DNA of 49,150 bases from Methylobacter sp. BlB1. GTDB lineage: Bacteria; Pseudomonadota; Gammaproteobacteria; Methylococcales; Methylomonadaceae. Position 1 is the first letter of the stretch, and each line of letters begins with the position of its first letter. Under the pieces are notes generated by a model, which was not told the origin of the DNA, did no database searches, and worked only from the letters and a program-made list of their open reading frames with translations. Position numbers and translations under genes: made by a program. This document shows positions 7,451-14,937 of this stretch, in pieces. The stretch covers positions 1-49,150 of the forward strand of contig NZ_JADMKV010000032.1 in NCBI RefSeq assembly GCF_015476545.1. The letters are read 5' to 3'.

Positions 7451-8035
7451 TTATGGGTAGGTGATAGCGGTACCGTTCAGTAAATCAACATCGTATAAAC
7501 CAGGCTGAGGGTAGGGGCCGGACTTAAAGAACGAATGGAGCTTATTGGCCTCGACACGCGCATCTGCAATTGCCGCTGTTTCATTGGCAAAATCGGCATC
7601 CGTAGACGCAGGGTAGAGCGTCACAAATTCCTCATCCGTTAATGACCTGTGTGGATTGTCCCGCGTCGCATAGTAGCCATTGAGTTTGACAGCTTTTGCC
7701 ATTTCTAACTCATGCCTTTCTTGTGCGAGGCTGCTGAGTCCACCAGCAATGCTCGCGCGTTTACCTGGGTCGGTATTGAATTCCGCGAGAAGCGCCTCAT
7801 GCTTAGCTTTCTTGTCAACAATCTGAGTATCTTCTTCGATAAAAGGCGGGTTTGGGTACAATACATTAAATTCCACCTTTGTCATTGACCGACGTTTTGC
7901 CCGCTCCCGCCTTTCACTATAGCTATCTAGGACATTCTGGATAGCGAGATAATTTTCAGAGACAATACCTTGAAGCTCATCCATTCGGACTGCGGCCTGT
8001 TTTAGGATATCGTCGTGTACAAATTGCATATTCAT
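7451..8035 (-). CDS. Hypothetical element protein
   Basis: 194 residues. Its ATG overlaps the upstream stop as ATGA (8035-8032), so it is coupled to that gene; the next gene downstream begins only five bases after its stop. It is a mostly helical soluble protein with charged segments (SERRERAKRRSMTK). Two similar short segments, EFNVLYPNPP and EFVTLYPAST, may mark an internal repeat. No recognised domain. It sits between the origin-like arrays and the XRE pair, so a role in replication or its control is plausible but unproven. Confidence 0.6.
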   Translation of the reverse strand: MNMQFVHDDILKQAAVRMDELQGIVSENYLAIQNVLDSYSERRERAKRRSMTKVEFNVLYPNPPFIEEDTQIVDKKAKHEALLAEFNTDPGKRASIAGGLSSLAQERHELEMAKAVKLNGYYATRDNPHRSLTDEEFVTLYPASTDADFANETAAIADARVEANKLHSFFKSGPYPQPGLYDVDLLNGTAITYP

Positions 8036-8580
8036 TGCACAACCTCCTCAGATTGCGACAACTGAGTATTTTTGAGCAGTTCAGTCGAGAAGCGCGGAGC
8101 ATCGGCTAGGAACTCCTGAATAGCTTCTGATTCGGCTTCCAGTTCTGCTACTCGCGTACAAGATAGAGCAATCTCGTCACTGCTGACGGGAGGAACGACC
8201 CTATCAATTTCTTCGTCGCTGAAGCCCTTCTTGAGCAGTTCTTTAGCTTTGATATCACGTGTACTGATACGCGCCTTGAGGCCGGCCTTTTCTAATTCTA
8301 TTTCTTTCGGAATGTCACTATTCAACCGGGCAGCCGCCTTATCGATCAATTCAATTGGCCTGTTGGCATATTGCCGCTGTCCTTCATCAAGAACGGCCTG
8401 GTGTTCATTGTTGATTTTAGTCAGAGTCCGCTTGAATGATTGAAGGCTGGACATCGCCTCGATATCGCCTTTTAACGTCTCGGCATCGACTTTTTGAAGC
8501 GCTTTCAGCACAGGTTTGATGTTTTCGACTGAATGCTTAGCGGCTTTATATTGGATTGGTGAAATTGTCTTTGGGGTCAT
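8032..8580 (-). CDS. Hypothetical helical element protein
   Basis: 182 residues, almost entirely predicted helix with heptad-like stretches (LNSDIPKEIELEKAGLKA) and no signal peptide. It is the first gene after the iteron arrays in the minus direction and is coupled by ATGA overlap to the next. The 120-base stretch upstream (8581-8699) would hold its promoter; I see no clear consensus. Function unknown. A location beside an origin suggests an accessory replication or segregation protein as one possibility. Confidence 0.6.
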   Translation of the reverse strand: MTPKTISPIQYKAAKHSVENIKPVLKALQKVDAETLKGDIEAMSSLQSFKRTLTKINNEHQAVLDEGQRQYANRPIELIDKAAARLNSDIPKEIELEKAGLKARISTRDIKAKELLKKGFSDEEIDRVVPPVSSDEIALSCTRVAELEAESEAIQEFLADAPRFSTELLKNTQLSQSEEVVQ

Positions 8581-8699
8581 AACTGCCTCTGGCTTGTGAA
8601 TTTAGAAGCAGTTTACGACTGATTTAGAGGGGTTAATGCGGGGTTTTCCGATTCTGAATCATGGCTTAATGAGTTAATTCAATTTCTGGTTTCTTCAAA

Positions 8700-8948
8700 C
8701 TTGGTTCAGGTATTGGTTCGGGTATTGGTTCAGGTAAAAAAGCAAAAAAGCCCTTATAAATCAATGGTGGTTCAAGTGTATCAGTCGGTTCACCTCAAAA
8801 AACGCTTACAGGAAAAAAACAATATTCCATCTAAAAATATTTTTCTGTGAACTTATATTTGCATGAACCAATTGAACCATTGAACCAAACCAGATAAATC
8901 AAGGCTTCCAGTGGTTCAGGGTGGTTCAAGTAAAGGTTTTTTGGTTCA
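8700..8948. repeat. Iteron array A (GGTTCA words), origin-like
   Basis: Eleven copies of GGTTCA or its complement occur, one degenerate as GGTTCG. Three are in a perfect 12-base period at 8703, 8715 and 8727; others are at 8769, 8787, 8913, 8923 and 8943, and inverted TGAACC at 8864, 8873 and 8881. Between them lie an AT-rich core and the words CTTATAAATCAA, TTACAGGAAAAAA and AGATAAATCAAGG, all repeated in array B. Clustered short repeats around an AT-rich core beside a helicase gene are typical of an initiator-binding replication origin. Confidence 0.7.
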
Positions 8949-9035
8949 GGCAGTTTTGGCAATACTCCACAATTCGGATAATTTGACCTTTTCGTACTGC
9001 TCAAACAGTTCGATAGTAGTTTCAAGTTCTCCATG
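8946..9035 (-). pseudogene. Remnant of the 3' end of a second helicase gene
   Basis: The last 29 codons of an open frame end in FEQYEKVKLSELWSIAKTA. This matches the C-terminus of the intact helicase (FEQYEKVNLDELMSESPE). At DNA level, 8971-9006 aligns with 9344-9379 with only a handful of differences. The rest of the helicase is missing. The fragment is directly followed by iteron array A, just as the intact gene is followed by array B. Confidence 0.75.
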
Positions 9036-9043
9036 TGCCAGTA

Positions 9044-9311
9044 TGGGCGCTTCTGGGCGTTGAGATGTGCCCAAGTTGAACACTTCTTTTTTAAAAAAAT
9101 CTTTATAAATCAAAGCTTGGACACATTGGGCACTTTGGGCGGGCAAAATTTCGTTTACAGGAAAAAATTCATTACACATGAAAAAAGCAATTTATTTATT
9201 TTTTTCTGTAACTAAATATTTTATGCGCCCAATGTGCCCATATGCCCAAAATCTAGATAAATCAAGGGTTCTAGCTGGGCGCTTCTGGGCACTTCTCTTA
9301 TTTTCTGGGCA
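9044..9311. repeat. Iteron array B (TGGGCRC words), origin-like
   Basis: About eleven copies of TGGGC[AG]C-like words or their complements: near 9044, 9054, 9127, 9137, 9276, 9286 and 9305 direct, and near 9067, 9225, 9234 and 9242 inverted. The AT-rich core contains CTTTATAAATCAA, TTTACAGGAAAAAA, TTTTTCTGTAACT and AGATAAATCAAGG in the same order as array A. The two arrays therefore share a scaffold and differ in the iteron word. This is the array next to the intact helicase and is the likely working origin. Confidence 0.7.
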
Positions 9312-9321
9312 CTTCTTCTCC

Positions 9322-10749
9322 TTATTCTGGCGATTCTGACATCAATTCGTCTAAATTGACCTTTTCGTATTGCTCAAATTTGGCTTTTGCATCCTCAAAC
9401 CGTCCAAAACCAATACCCCTGCCGCGCTTGCCTACACGCTTTAACGACTTAAATACTTTTCCCAGATATGATGCAACTTGGCGCTCTGTTAATATCCGAT
9501 ATTCGCTTGTTTTAGCGGTATTGCAGAACTCGATATATTTTGCGTACAGATCTTTAGTTGTCAGCTCTGTTAACCATCCACGCCCATCAACGGGCTTTTC
9601 TAGCGTTTCGTCGTAGGCATAGCCAAAAGTTCCATCAATCAATGACTGAACAATCCATTTTTGAACCGTATCCATTGAGTAATAGCGTTGTTCTCTCAAT
9701 CCTGCGCTATCGGGAATGTCGCCAGTGTGCCAGCCTGATAAATCAATATTGAGTATGAAATCAAGGAACGCTGATTGAACCGCCTTGTCTGATACGTCCT
9801 TATTTAATGCGTCAAAGTATTCCCGGTTCCCAATGTAGGCATCAGAAACATCGTACACGGCATATCTGCGCTCATCCTTCGACGCTGGAACGGCATGATT
9901 TGAGTTAGTCGCCATTAATACCTTTAGGTAATTAGGCTGTTGAATCGCGTCTATGCCTTTGCGTTCAATCATCAAAGTGGGTTCTGTTATCAGAGCTTTT
10001 AAAACGGATTCGCCTTGCTTATCGCCAGAGTAAAAAGCTTCATCTGCAAACATGAAGCAAACGTCTGTTAAATGCCCGTTAAAACTTCCGACTAGATGTT
10101 TAGCGTTAGCGATATGCGCCGAATGATTTCCCCAGATATTGCACAGGAACCGGCCTAGTGTGCCTTTGCCGCTGCCTTTATTACCACGCAATACAATCGC
10201 CGCGCCTGCTGGCTTATCTGGATTCTGAACCGTGTACGCTATCCATTTAATCAGGTATTTGTACATGGCTCTATCGCCAGCACAGACAATCTTTTTCATG
10301 TGTTTGAGGATGCGTTTTATCAGCGTAGGGTTCTGTGCTGGCCCAACCGCGAAACCTTGCCAAGTGTTGTAATAGTTCCTTGGTGGATTCTTGGCCGGCA
10401 GGAATACCACGCCGCCAGTATATGAGCGCGAGCGGTAATCCTCGGCCCATGCCATTACATGGGTTTTGAATATGTCCTTAACGCCGCTCTTGAGCTGTTT
10501 TTCACCTGCCTTTATAGCAGTATTGGTATAGACCAGGTTAAGTTCATACCTAGAGATAAACTCGTATGAATCGCGCCCGGTCGGTGTTGCATTGGCAGGA
10601 ATAAACCTCATAATTTTGTGTTTGCCGCCGATCATTACCGACGCATGAGTTTTATTCCATTTCTCAATGTGGGCGTCTAGTTCAATTTCCCATTTTGGCC
10701 GGCTGTCTGCGGTCAATTCGTCGCGCATTGCTTCAAGTGTGCTTGTCAT
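9322..10749 (-). CDS. D5/DUF5906-like replicative helicase of the element
   Basis: 475 residues. Walker A GNKGSGKGT is at 189-197, Walker B CFMFADEAF at about 231-239 and a sensor ATNSN at 280-284, followed by the DERR-Y segment usual in superfamily 3 helicases. An all-alpha/beta N-terminal region precedes the motor. Such proteins unwind phage or satellite DNA at the origin, as in P4 alpha or D5. Its start overlaps the stop of the primase-part gene (ATGA at 10749-10746), giving a split primase-helicase. Its C-terminus (FEQYEKVNLDEL) is duplicated as a fragment at 8946-9035. The origin-like array lies just after its stop, matching helicases that bind their own 3' flanking repeats. Confidence 0.8.
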   Translation of the reverse strand: MTSTLEAMRDELTADSRPKWEIELDAHIEKWNKTHASVMIGGKHKIMRFIPANATPTGRDSYEFISRYELNLVYTNTAIKAGEKQLKSGVKDIFKTHVMAWAEDYRSRSYTGGVVFLPAKNPPRNYYNTWQGFAVGPAQNPTLIKRILKHMKKIVCAGDRAMYKYLIKWIAYTVQNPDKPAGAAIVLRGNKGSGKGTLGRFLCNIWGNHSAHIANAKHLVGSFNGHLTDVCFMFADEAFYSGDKQGESVLKALITEPTLMIERKGIDAIQQPNYLKVLMATNSNHAVPASKDERRYAVYDVSDAYIGNREYFDALNKDVSDKAVQSAFLDFILNIDLSGWHTGDIPDSAGLREQRYYSMDTVQKWIVQSLIDGTFGYAYDETLEKPVDGRGWLTELTTKDLYAKYIEFCNTAKTSEYRILTERQVASYLGKVFKSLKRVGKRGRGIGFGRFEDAKAKFEQYEKVNLDELMSESPE

Positions 10750-11171
10750 CTTGAAACCTCCTTGCGCAGCTCATCAATAATGGATTCAGCCTTGTTAATG
10801 CTTTGAATATCGGCTGGTGACAACTCCTTGCCGTTAAGAAGCCGCCTAATGCCCAGGCCGAGAATGATTGATTCATGCAGAAGCCTGTCGAACATTTCAG
10901 ACTTAGAAAAACGTGGAACTCTGGCATGTGCCCTGTCATAGCCCTGCGGCTTTTCCGGCATTAAATCCGACAGCGTTAAACCGATAGCTCCAACAATTTC
11001 GGTAACTTGGCATCCTGCCCAGCATTTGAGCAAAATTTTGTCGTCATCCGTTAATTTAATGGATAGTGATGGGCGCCTGTCGGCGTGTGATGGGCAAATG
11101 GCTATATATTTACCCGGTCCTGTGTTTTTGACTTTATCAAGGCTGCTTAGCAGGGTATTAATGTCACTCAT
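10746..11171 (-). CDS. CHC2 zinc-finger primase part
   Basis: 141 residues from the ATG at 11171, with AAGGGGG six bases upstream, which excludes the longer TTG reading. Residues 26-54 (CPSHADRRPSLSI, then LLKCWAGCQ) are the zinc-binding finger of DnaG-type and P4-alpha-type primases, with Cys26, His29, Cys50 and Cys54 as candidate ligands. A toprim catalytic domain is absent: the protein ends after a helical tail. It therefore probably recognises template DNA or recruits the helicase encoded next, with which it is translationally coupled. Synthesis of primers would need another subunit or the host primase. Confidence 0.75.
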   Translation of the reverse strand: MSDINTLLSSLDKVKNTGPGKYIAICPSHADRRPSLSIKLTDDDKILLKCWAGCQVTEIVGAIGLTLSDLMPEKPQGYDRAHARVPRFSKSEMFDRLLHESIILGLGIRRLLNGKELSPADIQSINKAESIIDELRKEVSR

Positions 11172-11319
11172 CAATCCCCCTTGCAATTGATACCCAGACA
11201 GCCGGACTGATAAGCTCGGCTTTCAAATAGTCAGCAATTGATTTAAAATAATTGCGCAGTTTTTGATAAGTGGCCGCTCCGGTGTCGCGCCTGGCGGCCT
11301 GCTTTCTATACTTCATCAT
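11164..11319 (-). CDS. 51-residue coupled element protein
   Basis: A short frame, MMKYRKQAARRDTGA through VSIARGIDE, uses the ATG at 11319 or 11316. GGGGGA precedes it, it overlaps the end of the upstream gene, and its TGA overlaps the primase start. Overlap at both ends in a tightly packed operon is the main evidence. It is basic at the N-terminus with a helix (TYQKLRNYFKSIADYLKAE) in the middle. Function unknown; probably an accessory DNA-binding or replication peptide. Confidence 0.55.
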   Translation of the reverse strand: MMKYRKQAARRDTGAATYQKLRNYFKSIADYLKAELISPAVWVSIARGIDE

Positions 11320-11650
11320 TCCCCCGCCTGCCCTCGAAACGCCGAACGGCGTCGATGAATTTTTCTACCCTTTCGCCCAGAAGCTTTTTTAACTCCATCA
11401 GGATCTCGGGTTCGATCAGATATCGTCCATAGATCGCAGTCCTGCCGGTCGGGTCGCTTGTTGGCGAGGTTTCTTCTTTCGTTTCAATCGGCCAGTTATG
11501 CCGGGTGCGTAATTGCCTGATGTATTCTGAAAGCCGATAAGAGGCTGTTTCGTTTTGGAAGTCGCGATGGGTGAATTGTCGGCCCGATAATAACCGCATC
11601 AGGGCGCGAGCTGTGAGGCTGTCGAGGCGGGGAAATGTTGGGGTAATCAT
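11306..11650 (-). CDS. Winged-helix-like element protein
   Basis: 114 residues. Its ATG overlaps the stop of the AlpA gene (ATGA, 11650-11647). Residues 10-55 (LTARALMRLLSGRQFTHRDF, then YRLSEYIRQLRTRHNWPI) look like a helix-turn-helix followed by a wing, a form common in small replication or transcription regulators of phages. The C-terminal half is charged and helical. Position between AlpA and the primase part suggests that it belongs to the replication operon. No precise family can be named from the sequence alone. Confidence 0.6.
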   Translation of the reverse strand: MITPTFPRLDSLTARALMRLLSGRQFTHRDFQNETASYRLSEYIRQLRTRHNWPIETKEETSPTSDPTGRTAIYGRYLIEPEILMELKKLLGERVEKFIDAVRRFEGRRGNDEV

Positions 11651-11904
11651 TGCACCCCCCCATTTTGAGTTCTATCGGTATGCAATTGCACGACAAGTTT
11701 TTTGATTTCTTCATTAGATTTGCCGGCAATTCTCGCCTGATTGATTACTGCAACCTCGTGAGCTGGCCAGGCGGATGCGCGTTTGCCGATTTTAATAGGA
11801 CTTGTGAATAGGCCGCGTTTGATGTCGTCATAATGCTGAGTTTTACGAACTCCACGCTCATGAAGAACATTTGGAAGGCGTAAAAGGGAAGTGATATTGG
11901 TCAT
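11647..11904 (-). CDS. AlpA-family transcriptional regulator
   Basis: 85 residues from the ATG at 11904, with GGAG seven bases upstream; an in-frame ATG four codons earlier lacks a ribosome site. The protein has the MerR/AlpA-like pattern: a short helix-turn-helix (RLPNVLHERGVRKTQHYDD) followed by GLFTSPIKIGKRASAWPAHE, where W and E sit as in AlpA. AlpA proteins of P4-like elements activate integrase or excision and replication genes. It heads a run of overlapping genes (AlpA, winged helix, 51-residue protein, primase part, helicase), so it may control them. The promoter should lie in 11905-11980. Confidence 0.7.
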   Translation of the reverse strand: MTNITSLLRLPNVLHERGVRKTQHYDDIKRGLFTSPIKIGKRASAWPAHEVAVINQARIAGKSNEEIKKLVVQLHTDRTQNGGVQ

Positions 11905-11980
11905 GAAAATCTCCATGTTGGTTGTTGCCGGATATCGGCGGACTATGGAGATATAGTGAGATATACATGCATCAGGCAGT

Positions 11981-12019
11981 GGGGCAACTCGTCGCGCAAA
12001 TACAGGCGCGAGTTACCCC
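11981..12019. promoter_or_regulatory. GC-rich hairpin over a gene end, upstream of AlpA
   Basis: GGGG, AACTC and GCGC on the left pair with GCGC, GAGTT and CCCC on the right around an AAATACAG loop, with a small bulge and mismatch. It overlaps the stop codon of the gene ending at 12013. No T-run follows on the minus strand, so it may be an RNA stabiliser, a weak terminator or an operator near the AlpA promoter. Confidence 0.4.
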
Positions 12020-12726
12020 GATTTTACTTCTTTAATAATATCTTTGACGTCATCGCGTGTTATGTCTTCACTGTATGATTGCCTTGCAAAAGCAAGAATC
12101 AATGATTCAGTTCCTCTTTTTTCAAACGGAAAAGCGTTTTGCTTAAGAACAAATAGAAATGCCCGTAGATACTCGCGCTTGGGTGATTTTTCCCGGCTCT
12201 TTATGGCTGCGCAAACAAAGCTTTCGGCGTGAACCTGTGTTTTGTCATAGGTTCGGATCTCCCAAAGCAAACCATTCAAAGCCTCTTCAAGTCCGGGCGT
12301 GCCTAAATGTGCTCTAAATGCTGCGCCACCGACAAGCCGGTTATGACCGGCAATTAATTCGCGTAACTCCTGAACTTTATCTTCGATTTCTTTTTGCTTT
12401 CCGCAAATCTCAATTTTTAATGTTTCACCAGCCTTTCCGCGTCGGTAACGAAATTGGTTATAGTCAATCCTCGTTATCCAAGCCGCATCAAAAAACCTAA
12501 CCTGTTCTGCTGTGTTAGGAAGAATTTTTGCCAGCTTTTCCCATTCGGATATATGGGTATATTCGATAATCCGCTTGATCGTCTCTTTGTCATAATCGGT
12601 TAAAAAATGCTCGATAATGATAGTAGTGCCGCATTCTCGGCGGTTTCCTGCAAATAATTTTTTAATATGCGCCTTAACATGAGGTGGCACACCATAGCGA
12701 AAAGATATTTCTTCAAATTTAATCAT
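12013..12726 (-). CDS. Hypothetical protein between integrase and AlpA
   Basis: 237 residues from the ATG at 12726 (MIKFEEISFRYGVPPH), 14 bases after the integrase stop. A longer reading would overlap the integrase gene and is less likely. The protein is soluble and basic, rich in Phe, Arg and Lys, with no recognised motif. It probably shares a transcript with the integrase. Genes in this place in P4-like elements are highly variable and often encode accessory or defence cargo; there is nothing here to show which. Confidence 0.6.
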   Translation of the reverse strand: MIKFEEISFRYGVPPHVKAHIKKLFAGNRRECGTTIIIEHFLTDYDKETIKRIIEYTHISEWEKLAKILPNTAEQVRFFDAAWITRIDYNQFRYRRGKAGETLKIEICGKQKEIEDKVQELRELIAGHNRLVGGAAFRAHLGTPGLEEALNGLLWEIRTYDKTQVHAESFVCAAIKSREKSPKREYLRAFLFVLKQNAFPFEKRGTESLILAFARQSYSEDITRDDVKDIIKEVKSG

Positions 12727-12739
12727 TCCGTTTATCCGT

Positions 12740-13969
12740 TCAAAGAGAAACCTTGCGGATGGGAATAATATCTGCGCCTGCAGCATCGCTGGCGGTTTCG
12801 CAAAACTTTAGCCAGTCTTCCATCAGTAAGCGCCGCTTTTCTATCAAGTCGCCGCGTCGGTAGGCAGCTTCTGCTTGGTTGCGAATTGTGTGTGCCAGCG
12901 CCATTTCGCAGACCTCATGCGGGTAGGCAGTGCGTTCGGATGCCCAATCACGAAAGGTCGAGCGCATGCCGTGAACGGTGGCATCAAATCCTAAAGTTTG
13001 CTGCAGTAGCTTATCCATTGCTGCGTTCGACAAAAAGCCGCCCTTTGAGCGGCCCGGAAAAATAGCATCGTTCGTTTTCAGCGCGTGCATTTCCTTGATG
13101 ATATCGAAAGCCCGACTTGATAGCGGTATGCGGTGCTCGCGGCCGGCCTTCATACGGTCGGCCGGAACGATCCATAGCTGATTATCGAAGTCGATTTCAT
13201 CCCAGCAAGCGCCAATTATTTCTCCGGTGCGTGCAGCGGTCAAAATCAGGAACTCAAGCGCCTTGGCCGATACGCTACCATTGGCGCGTAATGCCAGAAT
13301 CAGTGGATTGATTTCGGAATAGGGCAGGGCTTTAAAATGGCTGTTCTTTTGCACTTTGCCAGGTGACGCCAGAAGGTTGTCAAGATGGCCTTTCCAGCGC
13401 GCCGGGTTTTCGATGGCCCGGAAGCCTTGCACTGCCGCCCAATCGAGGATGTTTTCCATGCGCCCACGTAACCGGCCGGCCGTTTCATTTTTCGCCAGCC
13501 AGATCGGCTGGAGGACGCGCATGATTAGCGCGGTGTCCACGTCCTTGATGATTGTTTCACCAATGACTGGGTAAGCGTACTGCTCCAGGGTGTTTGCCCA
13601 CTGCTGGGCATGCTTGACGTTCTTCCAGCCGTGTCGATGGGATTCAATGTATTGCTCGGCACAGAAAGCAAAAGTCACGGCACTATTTCGTTCGGCACGT
13701 TTTGCGGCCTGCTCGGCCTTGCGCTGCTCTATTGGGTCGATCCCCGACTTTACTAATCGACGTAGTTCGATGACGGCTTCACGAGCTTTCTCCAAGGTGA
13801 TTTCGGGATAAGGACCGATTCCCATTTCTCGACGTTTGCCGTCAAGCGAAAACCGGAATATCCAACTCTTGGAATTTGACGAACTGACTTGCATGTATAA
13901 GTTGTCGCCGTCCCCGTAATAACCACTTTGCCTTAAGAATTCAACCTTTTTTGCTGAAAGTTTACCCAT
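12740..13969 (-). CDS. int: P4-type tyrosine integrase
   Basis: 409 residues. Residues 1-85 are the arm-binding domain (LYMQVSSSNSKSWIFRF, GIGPYPEITLEKAREA). A core-binding helical domain covers about 95-190, and the catalytic domain about 205-385. Catalytic residues are all visible: Arg247 in TAARTGE, Lys274 in DRMKAGREHR, His333 and Arg336 in VHGMRSTFRDW, His360 in LAHTIRN and Tyr370 in AAYRRGD. It integrates and excises the element by site-specific recombination, usually at a tRNA gene. Direct repeats resembling arm sites lie just before its start and a tRNA-Ser-like 3' end lies about 170 bases further out, consistent with this being the attR end. Confidence 0.93.
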   Translation of the reverse strand: MGKLSAKKVEFLRQSGYYGDGDNLYMQVSSSNSKSWIFRFSLDGKRREMGIGPYPEITLEKAREAVIELRRLVKSGIDPIEQRKAEQAAKRAERNSAVTFAFCAEQYIESHRHGWKNVKHAQQWANTLEQYAYPVIGETIIKDVDTALIMRVLQPIWLAKNETAGRLRGRMENILDWAAVQGFRAIENPARWKGHLDNLLASPGKVQKNSHFKALPYSEINPLILALRANGSVSAKALEFLILTAARTGEIIGACWDEIDFDNQLWIVPADRMKAGREHRIPLSSRAFDIIKEMHALKTNDAIFPGRSKGGFLSNAAMDKLLQQTLGFDATVHGMRSTFRDWASERTAYPHEVCEMALAHTIRNQAEAAYRRGDLIEKRRLLMEDWLKFCETASDAAGADIIPIRKVSL

Positions 13970-13977
13970 TGCTATTT

Positions 13978-14014
13978 TTACCCACCAGTTTTTTACCCAC
14001 CATTCTACCCACCA
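13978..14014. repeat. Three TACCCACCA repeats, probable integrase arm sites
   Basis: TTACCCACCA occurs at 13978-13987 and 13993-14002, and CTACCCACCA at 14005-14014. A shortened TTACCCA overlaps the integrase start codon. Short direct repeats between an integrase gene and the attachment site are typical arm-type binding sites, and could also let the integrase repress its own promoter. Confidence 0.55.
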
Positions 14015-14111
14015 ATTAGGGCTGGGTTTTAGTGTACTTTAGCGGACGTTAATAAACAATAGTCTTGTAAGATGTTGATGATATTAAACAAAAAAATGAC
14101 GGTTCTGATCG

Positions 14112-14149
14112 ATGGCGGATATAAGTTAGGCGGACTGTCTCTCCGCCAT
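14112..14149 (+). other. Candidate attachment site with tRNA-Ser 3'-end sequence
   Basis: ACTGTCTCTCCGCCA (14134-14148) reads like the 3' end, including CCA, of a bacterial tRNA-Ser gene, but the bases before it do not fold into a tRNA. P4-type integrases often use such ends. ATGGCGGA (14112-14119) is an exact inverse of TCCGCCAT (14142-14149), and GGCGGA/TCCGCC forms an overlapping hairpin. The intact tRNA-Ser would be expected at the left end of the element, outside this window. Confidence 0.5.
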
Positions 14150-14937
14150 TTCATACTTTCCTTTCTAAAAATAATCACCCGGCATTCATTCAAAATCTTA
14201 TCTAAGCGAAGGTGTTGCTTTGATATGGTAGTAATGCATTAATTGATTATCAAATTTTCATCTCAATATTATCTAAATTTTATTTTATTTCAATAAATTA
14301 AATATTAATTTATTGATTCTCGTCGTACAGGTTTTCATAATCCAGTAGCGCGAAATTAGTTGCAATAGCTAACGATTTGCGAAATTCATCTTCAAATTTG
14401 CGCTTAAAAGGGACAAAGTCATTTTCGTGCGCGATAACCCACCTTCTCCCATGACTCATGTCGATTGTTCAAGAGCTCTCGGTCGTATTTGTACTGAGAG
14501 GCTTCGGATCAACCTCATCACCGAAAAATGGCTGGGCGTCCAGCTGATGGGTGGAGAAGTGGTCAATGCCGAGAAGAACGAAGACATTGTCGAGGTGTGT
14601 GGGGTTCTTGGGGACAGCAGTTGGCGCTGCAAATCTAAAATTGAGCCATTGAATAACCCTGAAAGCCACTGTTGAGTTTTCTGGCAAGCCGAGAGGACTG
14701 TTGGCGGTAGAAGAAGCGTAGTCTGACCCGGCGAGCTGTATGTGATGAATCAGTTTGGAATCAAAGCCGCATGAAGCGGTCAACAGTTATTGATTCGAGT
14801 GCAGCGGGTTATGGCTTAGTTATAGAGATTTGCAGTTAGCGCATAATCATGAAAACTATCTCCCAGGCGCGATTTCATGCTTCATCTGATTCTTTTGAGT
14901 AGCCGTTTAATCAGTAATAGAACTTTGAGAGAAGCAA
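14150..14937. other. Intergenic region right of the element
   Basis: AT-rich DNA from 14150 to about 14310 holds no gene. A short minus frame is listed separately at 14310-14459. From 14460 to 14850 both strands carry moderately long frames with no recognisable protein; the more GC-rich composition could reflect decayed coding DNA. GAGAG before 14938 is the ribosome site of the next gene. Confidence 0.35.
14310..14459 (-). CDS. Possible 49-residue protein or gene fragment
   Basis: The minus strand reads MSHGRRWVIAHENDF through FALLDYENLYDENQ, then TAA. The composition is convincingly protein-like (amphipathic, ending in an acidic tail), but no ribosome site is visible and a TGA lies four codons before the ATG. 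It may be the surviving C-terminal piece of a chromosomal gene disrupted near the attachment site, or a small gene. Not recognised. Confidence 0.3.
   Translation of the reverse strand: MSHGRRWVIAHENDFVPFKRKFEDEFRKSLAIATNFALLDYENLYDENQ

Noticed and set aside
8946-9179. Intact 77-codon minus gene
   Set aside because: Only the last 29 codons have meaning (helicase tail); the first part translates iterons and AT-rich core.
8700-9311. CRISPR array
   Set aside because: Repeats are six to seven bases, in both orientations and with uneven spacing, and no cas gene is present; origin-type iterons fit better.
14427-14783. Overlapping 82- and 104-codon frames on opposite strands
   Set aside because: No ribosome site, family or conserved motif on either strand; probably decayed DNA.
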